A program made the position numbers and the translations under genes. This document shows positions 5,616 through 9,393 of a DNA stretch of 9,393 nt, one piece after another (within the stretch, counting starts at the first letter, position 1; each line of letters starts with the position of its first letter). Source of the DNA: Acidimicrobiia bacterium (lineage in GTDB: Bacteria > Actinomycetota > Acidimicrobiia > Acidimicrobiales > Ilumatobacteraceae); the NCBI GenBank assembly GCA_013815505.1, contig JACDGA010000047.1, positions 1 to 9,393 of the forward strand. Reading direction: 5' to 3'. The notes under the pieces were generated by a model. It was given only the letters and a program-made list of their open reading frames with translations. It was not told the DNA's origin and ran no database searches.

Positions 5616-7016
5616 ATGACGACCTTTGATCTCGATCTCAGTAAGTACCAGTTGGGCTGGAGTGACGAAGTCGAGTACGCCTTCGCCCCAGAGAAGGGCA
5701 TCAACGAGGGCGTGGTCGACCAGATCTCGTGGTGGAAGGGCGAACCGCGCTGGATGACGAAGATGCGCCAGCGGTCGCTGAAGACCTTCGAACGCAAGCC
5801 GATGGCGCCCTGGTTCGCCACCAACATGCCCGACATCGATTTCCAGGACATCTACTACTACCTGCGCCCCGCGGGTGCGCAAGTCGACGAGTGGGACGAC
5901 TTGCCCGAGCAGATGAAGGCGACGTACGAGAAGCTCGGCATCCCAGAGGCCGAGCGCAAGTACCTCGCCGGCGTCACCGCGCAGTTCGAGAGCGAAGTCG
6001 TCTACCACCGCAACCGCGACGATCTCGCCAAGCAGGGGATCCTTTTCTGCGACATGGACACGGCCCTGCGCGAGTACCCCGACCTCGTCAAGCAGTACTT
6101 CGGCTCGGTGATCCCGCCCGGTGACAACAAGTTCGCCGCGCTCAACACGGCGACGTGGAGCGGTGGGTCGTTCATCTACGTGCCGCCGGGCGTCGAGTGC
6201 GAGATGCCGCTGCAGGCGTACTTCCGCATCAATGCCGAGAACGCAGGGCAGTTCGAGCGCACGCTGATCATCGCCGACGAGGGCTCGCAGGTGCACTACA
6301 TCGAGGGCTGCTCGGCTCCCGTCTACACCAGCGACTCGCTGCACTCCGCCGTCGTGGAGATCATCGTCAAGCCCTCGGCACGGGTGACGTACACGACGAT
6401 CCAGAACTGGAGCCCCAACGTCTACAACCTTGTCACGAAGCGGGCGCGGGTCGAGGCCGAGGGCCACATGGAGTGGATCGACGGCAACATCGGCTCGAAG
6501 CTGACGATGAAGTACCCGAGCATCTACCTGATGGGCCCGAAGGCGACGGGCGAGGTGCTCTCGGTCGCCTATGCGGGCGCCGGCCAGCACCAGGACGCCG
6601 GAGCGAAGATGATCCACGCCGCGCCCGAGACGACGTCGAAGATCATGTCGAAGTCGATCAGCAAGGACGGCGGCATCACGACGTACCGCGGACTCGTGCG
6701 CGTCGACGAGGGCGCCACGGGGTGCAAGAGCCACGTGCAGTGCGACGCGCTGATCCTCGACGAGGACTCTCAGAGCAAGACGCTGCCCTACATGGAGGTC
6801 GGCGAGCGCGACGCTCAGATCGGCCACGAGGCGACCGTGTCGAAGGTGGCCGACGAGCAGCTGTTCTATCTGATGAGCCGTGGGCTGTCGGAGGAGCAGG
6901 CGATGGGAATGGTCGTCAACGGGTTCATCGAGCCGATCACGCGCACGCTGCCGATGGAGTACGCCGTCGAGTGGAGCCGCCTCATCGAGCTCCAGATGGA
7001 GGGTTCAGTCGGTTAA
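5616..7016 (+). CDS. sufB: Fe-S cluster assembly scaffold protein SufB
   Basis: SufB, 466 aa, full length. It is a scaffold subunit of the cytoplasmic SUF iron-sulfur assembly machine, normally working as SufBC2D with the ATPase SufC and receiving sulfur from SufS. Visible hallmarks are WWKGEPRWM (39-47), PGDNKFAALN (168-177), the beta-helix core with GSFIYVPPGVE (184-194), QVHYIEGCSAP (225-235), and the C-terminal HVQCDALIL (373-381) and IGHEAT (402-407). C376 aligns with the sulfur-accepting cysteine described for E. coli SufB (C405), and H404/E405 lie in the region implicated at the SufB-SufD interface. No intein is present, although inteins occur in some mycobacterial SufB proteins. The start is ATG 5616 with GGAG 8 nt upstream. 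Unusually, no sufC, sufD, sufS, sufU or sufR is adjacent: a convergent TetR gene overlaps its 3' end by 12 bp, and a Gly-rich membrane protein lies upstream. Confidence 0.97.
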   Translation: MTTFDLDLSKYQLGWSDEVEYAFAPEKGINEGVVDQISWWKGEPRWMTKMRQRSLKTFERKPMAPWFATNMPDIDFQDIYYYLRPAGAQVDEWDDLPEQMKATYEKLGIPEAERKYLAGVTAQFESEVVYHRNRDDLAKQGILFCDMDTALREYPDLVKQYFGSVIPPGDNKFAALNTATWSGGSFIYVPPGVECEMPLQAYFRINAENAGQFERTLIIADEGSQVHYIEGCSAPVYTSDSLHSAVVEIIVKPSARVTYTTIQNWSPNVYNLVTKRARVEAEGHMEWIDGNIGSKLTMKYPSIYLMGPKATGEVLSVAYAGAGQHQDAGAKMIHAAPETTSKIMSKSISKDGGITTYRGLVRVDEGATGCKSHVQCDALILDEDSQSKTLPYMEVGERDAQIGHEATVSKVADEQLFYLMSRGLSEEQAMGMVVNGFIEPITRTLPMEYAVEWSRLIELQMEGSVG

Positions 7017-7577
7017 CGATCGCGTCAGCCCGGTGAGGGCGACGTCGAGGCAGCCGCTGATGTATTCCGGAGTCAGTGGCCTGCGCTGCACGACCTTGCG
7101 GAACACGATCGGACCCACCACGGTGCCGACGAAGATCTCCATGTCGAGGTCGTCGGGCAGTTCGTCCCGTGCTTGCGCGCGGCGCAGGATGCGCTCGATG
7201 ACCGCTCGGCGCTCGTCCATCAACCGGTCGAGCACGCCCTCGATCTCGTCGTCACGTGACGCCGCCTCGAGCAGGCACGGCATCAGCTGGCCGATGCCGC
7301 CGTCGAGGTCGGACCGCACCATCGCCCCGAAGTAGGCGTCGAGGTCGCCTCGCAGGGTTCCTGTGTCGGGAACACCGACGTGCTCGATGGTCGCGCGCAC
7401 CGTGTCGATCATCAGCGAGGAGCGGTCAGGCCAGTGCCGGTAGATCGTCGTCTTGGCGACACCTGATCGGGCGGCGACCTCCTCGATGCTGAGGTTGCCC
7501 GCGCCGCGCTCGACCATCAGCGTCGCAGAGGCGACGAGCACCTTGCGGCGTGCCTCCTCACTGCGTGGTCGTGGCAT
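7005..7577 (-). CDS. TetR/AcrR-family transcriptional regulator
   Basis: One-component repressor of 190 aa. The N-terminal DNA-binding domain occupies about residues 8-55: the helix-turn-helix is SIEEVAARSGVAKTTIYRHW (30-49), with the family's TTIYRHW recognition helix, followed by RSSLM. The C-terminal ligand-binding and dimer domain is about 65-190 and resembles the AcrR-type C-terminal domain of the TetR_C_11 kind (from memory). It probably releases DNA when a small toxic molecule binds. The start is ATG 7577, with GAGGTG just upstream on the minus strand. It is divergent from a DHA2 drug transporter with overlapping promoters, so it very likely represses both itself and that transporter. 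Its last 12 bp overlap the end of sufB on the opposite strand, leaving no room for a terminator between them. Confidence 0.95.
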   Translation of the reverse strand: MPRPRSEEARRKVLVASATLMVERGAGNLSIEEVAARSGVAKTTIYRHWPDRSSLMIDTVRATIEHVGVPDTGTLRGDLDAYFGAMVRSDLDGGIGQLMPCLLEAASRDDEIEGVLDRLMDERRAVIERILRRAQARDELPDDLDMEIFVGTVVGPIVFRKVVQRRPLTPEYISGCLDVALTGLTRSLTD

Positions 7578-7595
7578 TTGTCACCTCATTCCGCA

Positions 7596-7649
7596 TTCGG
7601 GTCGCCAGCAACATCTCACTACGATAGCGTAGCGAAATGTCGGACCGAA
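7596..7649. promoter_or_regulatory. overlapping divergent promoters and probable TetR operator
   Basis: An inverted repeat CTACG-ATAG-CGTAG lies at 7619-7632. It contains a rightward -10, TACGAT (7620-7625), and a leftward -10, TATCGT (complement of 7621-7626). Weak, mutually inverted -35-like elements flank it: TTCGGG at 7596-7601 for the transporter (18-bp spacer) and TTCGGT, complement of 7644-7649, for tetR (17-bp spacer). A TetR dimer on the inverted repeat would block both promoters. The inverted repeat is seen directly; the operator assignment rests on the usual behaviour of TetR divergons. Confidence 0.65.
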
Positions 7650-7686
7650 TGGGCGCCGACACGCAGGGTTCGAGAGGAGAGTGACC

Positions 7687-9339
7687 GTGTCTGATGCCAC
7701 CGTCCGCAACGGAGACGTAGCGCAATTAGAGGATCTCGAGGGCATCGATCCGGTGACCTACGAACGTCGCTGGAAGACGCTGGCCGTCCTTTGCGCGTCG
7801 CTGATCATCGTCATCGTCGGCAACACCGTGCTCAACGTCGCGCTACCGACACTGCAGCTCGGTGAGGCAGAGGGCGGCATCGGCGCCTCGCAGACCGACG
7901 TGCAATGGATCGTCGACGCCTACGCGCTCGTGTTCGCCGGCCTGCTGTTCACCGCAGCGGCCCTCGGCGACCGGTTCGGACGTAAGGGCGCCCTGCAGGC
8001 CGGGCTCGTGATCTTCGGCCTCGGCTCTGTGCTCGGTGCGGTGGCCGGCGACGTCACCATGCTCATCGTGTCGCGTGCCGTCATGGGCATCGGGGCGGCG
8101 CTCGTCATGCCGTCGACGCTGTCGATCCTGACCAACGTCTTCCCGACGCGAGAACGTGCCAAGGCGATCGCCATCTGGGCAGGCATATCCGGCGCCGGTG
8201 CGGCTATCGGGCCTGTCGCGTCCGGCTTTCTCCTCGAGCACTTCTGGTGGGGTTCGGTGTTCCTCGTCAACATCCCGATCATCCTCGGCGCACTCGTCGC
8301 CGGCTACGTCCTCGTGCCGCGGTCGAAGGACTCCACGCGGACCCCGCTCGACCCGATCGGTGCGCTGCTGTCGATCGTCGGTCTCAGCGCGCTCGTGTAC
8401 GCCATCATCGAGGGCCCGCACCACGGGTGGCTGACCGTCGAGTCGCTCCTCTGGTTCGGCGGCGCCACCGTCGCGCTCGTCGCCTTCGGCGTGTGGGAGT
8501 TGCGCAACCGAAATGCGATGCTCGACCTGCGACTCTTCACGAACCCACGCTTCGCCGTCTCCTCCGGCGGCATCACGCTCGTGTTCTTCGCCATGTTCGG
8601 CACGTTCTTCATGGTGACCCAGTACCTCCAGGGTGTGCTCGAGTACACGCCCCTCGAAGCCGCGCTACGTCTGCTGCCGATGTCGGCCGTCATCATGTTC
8701 ATCGCGCCGCAGACACCCAAGCTCGTCGCCCGCCTCGGCGCCGACACGGTGGGGGCCGCCGGTCTCGCCACCGTCGGCGTCGGGCTCGCCGGCGCGGCGC
8801 TGTTCAGGATCGACACGGGATACGTGCAGTTGCTCGTCACGCTGTGCATCCTTGCGGCGGGAATGGCACTGACCATGACGCCGATGACCACCCAGCTGAT
8901 GGCGTCGGTGCCTCGCGACCGGGCCGGCATGGGTTCGGCCACCAACGACACGACGCGAGAGCTCGGCGGGGCGCTCGGCGTCGCCGTGCTCGGGTCGCTG
9001 CTCACCAGCAGCTACACCAACGGCGTCGCCGATTCGGTCGCCGATCTGCCAGCACGCGCTCGCGAGGTGGCCGAGGGCAGCCTCGGTGGTGTGGTCGGTC
9101 TCGTCCGTCAGGGTGTCCTGCCGGCCGACACGCCGATCCTCGACTCCGCCAAGCAGTCGTTCGTCGACGGGCTCGGTGTCGCAGCCATCACGGGAGCGGT
9201 CGTCGTCGGCCTCGCCGCGGTGGCGGTCAAGCGCTACCTGCCGTCCGACCGACGCAGCGTCGAGATCACCGGCGCCCCGGACGAGGGCGGCGCCGACAGC
9301 GATGCCCTTGATGCCGACGACGCACCCGTGTCGGTCTGA
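7687..9339 (+). CDS. DHA2-family MFS drug efflux transporter
   Basis: Proton-driven multidrug exporter of the EmrB/QacA (DHA2, 14-helix) family in the inner membrane, 550 aa. Motif A is GDRFGRK (94-100), motif B is RAVMGIGAA (130-138), and the antiporter motif C is ISGAGAAIGPVASG (167-180). FLVNIP (about 192-197) and PLDPIGALL are also typical of DHA2. The first helix has VGNTVLNVALP, where many DHA2 members have an Asp near the start (LDxTIVNVALP), so that acidic residue is absent. A loop before the last helix, at about residues 440-485, and an acidic C-terminal tail (DEGGADSDALDADD) are seen. GTG occurs at 7681 and 7687. AGGAG at 7675-7679 is 7 nt from the second but only 1 nt from the first, so I chose 7687. 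It is divergent from the TetR gene and almost certainly under its control. The substrate is not predictable. Confidence 0.95.
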   Translation: MSDATVRNGDVAQLEDLEGIDPVTYERRWKTLAVLCASLIIVIVGNTVLNVALPTLQLGEAEGGIGASQTDVQWIVDAYALVFAGLLFTAAALGDRFGRKGALQAGLVIFGLGSVLGAVAGDVTMLIVSRAVMGIGAALVMPSTLSILTNVFPTRERAKAIAIWAGISGAGAAIGPVASGFLLEHFWWGSVFLVNIPIILGALVAGYVLVPRSKDSTRTPLDPIGALLSIVGLSALVYAIIEGPHHGWLTVESLLWFGGATVALVAFGVWELRNRNAMLDLRLFTNPRFAVSSGGITLVFFAMFGTFFMVTQYLQGVLEYTPLEAALRLLPMSAVIMFIAPQTPKLVARLGADTVGAAGLATVGVGLAGAALFRIDTGYVQLLVTLCILAAGMALTMTPMTTQLMASVPRDRAGMGSATNDTTRELGGALGVAVLGSLLTSSYTNGVADSVADLPARAREVAEGSLGGVVGLVRQGVLPADTPILDSAKQSFVDGLGVAAITGAVVVGLAAVAVKRYLPSDRRSVEITGAPDEGGADSDALDADDAPVSV

Positions 9340-9365
9340 CCCGACCAGCACCCCGACCGGCATGG

Positions 9366-9380
9366 ACCCGAGACGCGGGT
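9366..9380 (+). terminator. weak stem-loop after transporter, possible terminator
   Basis: ACCCG (9366-9370) pairs with CGGGT (9376-9380) around a 5-nt loop, 26 bp after the transporter stop. The stem is only 5 bp and there is no T-tract, so this is a weak candidate at most. Confidence 0.2.
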
Positions 9381-9393
9381 GTGCCCCCCCCCC

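Noticed and set aside
5616..7016. Intein in SufB
   Set aside because: The SufB sequence is continuous at normal length (466 aa), with no splicing-domain insertion.
1..9393. Novel defence, toxin-antitoxin or secondary-metabolite system
   Set aside because: All larger genes fall in known housekeeping, redox, peptidase or efflux families. No nuclease, reverse transcriptase, toxin, biosynthetic core enzyme or mobile-element gene was found.

Overview
The window is high-GC, densely packed chromosomal DNA that looks actinobacterial, possibly from the Acidimicrobiia (an inference). The evidence is strong G/C preference at third codon positions, an F420-type luciferase-like oxidoreductase, a TetR/DHA2-transporter divergon, a SufB of actinobacterial type, and several genes with a TANNNT -10-like hexamer only 7-8 nt before the start codon and no Shine-Dalgarno, which suggests leaderless transcripts. 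There are no RNA genes, insertion sequences, CRISPR arrays, phage genes or recognisable defence genes. I read the region as ordinary chromosome with a few interesting local details, not as a new multi-gene system.

Layout, left to right. (1) 62-1355, plus strand: a metallo-beta-lactamase-fold hydrolase followed 22 bp later by a MauE/DoxX-type four-helix membrane protein, with a perfect 8-bp hairpin across the junction. (2) 4463-1406, minus strand: an LLM-class F420-dependent oxidoreductase, then an S9A prolyl oligopeptidase/oligopeptidase B. The 40-bp gap between them carries three tandem 10-bp repeats, each containing a -10-like TACGTT. (3) 4546-5193, plus strand: a small two-helix membrane protein (orphan, start uncertain) and a single-cluster ferredoxin with a CxxDxxC motif. 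(4) 5509-5216, minus strand: a small membrane protein with a Gly/Ser/Asp-rich tail that contains a 21-bp repeat. It diverges from (5) sufB, 5616-7016, plus strand, which has no sufC, sufD, sufS, sufU or sufR beside it in this window. (6) 7577-7005, minus strand: a TetR regulator whose 3' end overlaps that of sufB by 12 bp. It is divergent from (7) a 14-helix DHA2 drug-efflux transporter, 7687-9339, plus strand. The TetR/transporter intergenic region has overlapping divergent -10 elements inside an inverted repeat, the expected layout for autoregulation plus efflux control. The window ends in a run of ten C residues.

Functional links that can be supported: the TetR protein very probably controls the transporter. 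The hydrolase and MauE-like gene are probably co-transcribed. The ferredoxin and SufB are both iron-sulfur proteins about 420 bp apart, but an oppositely oriented gene separates them, so there is no operon evidence linking them. The oxidoreductase and peptidase are collinear but may each have their own promoter.
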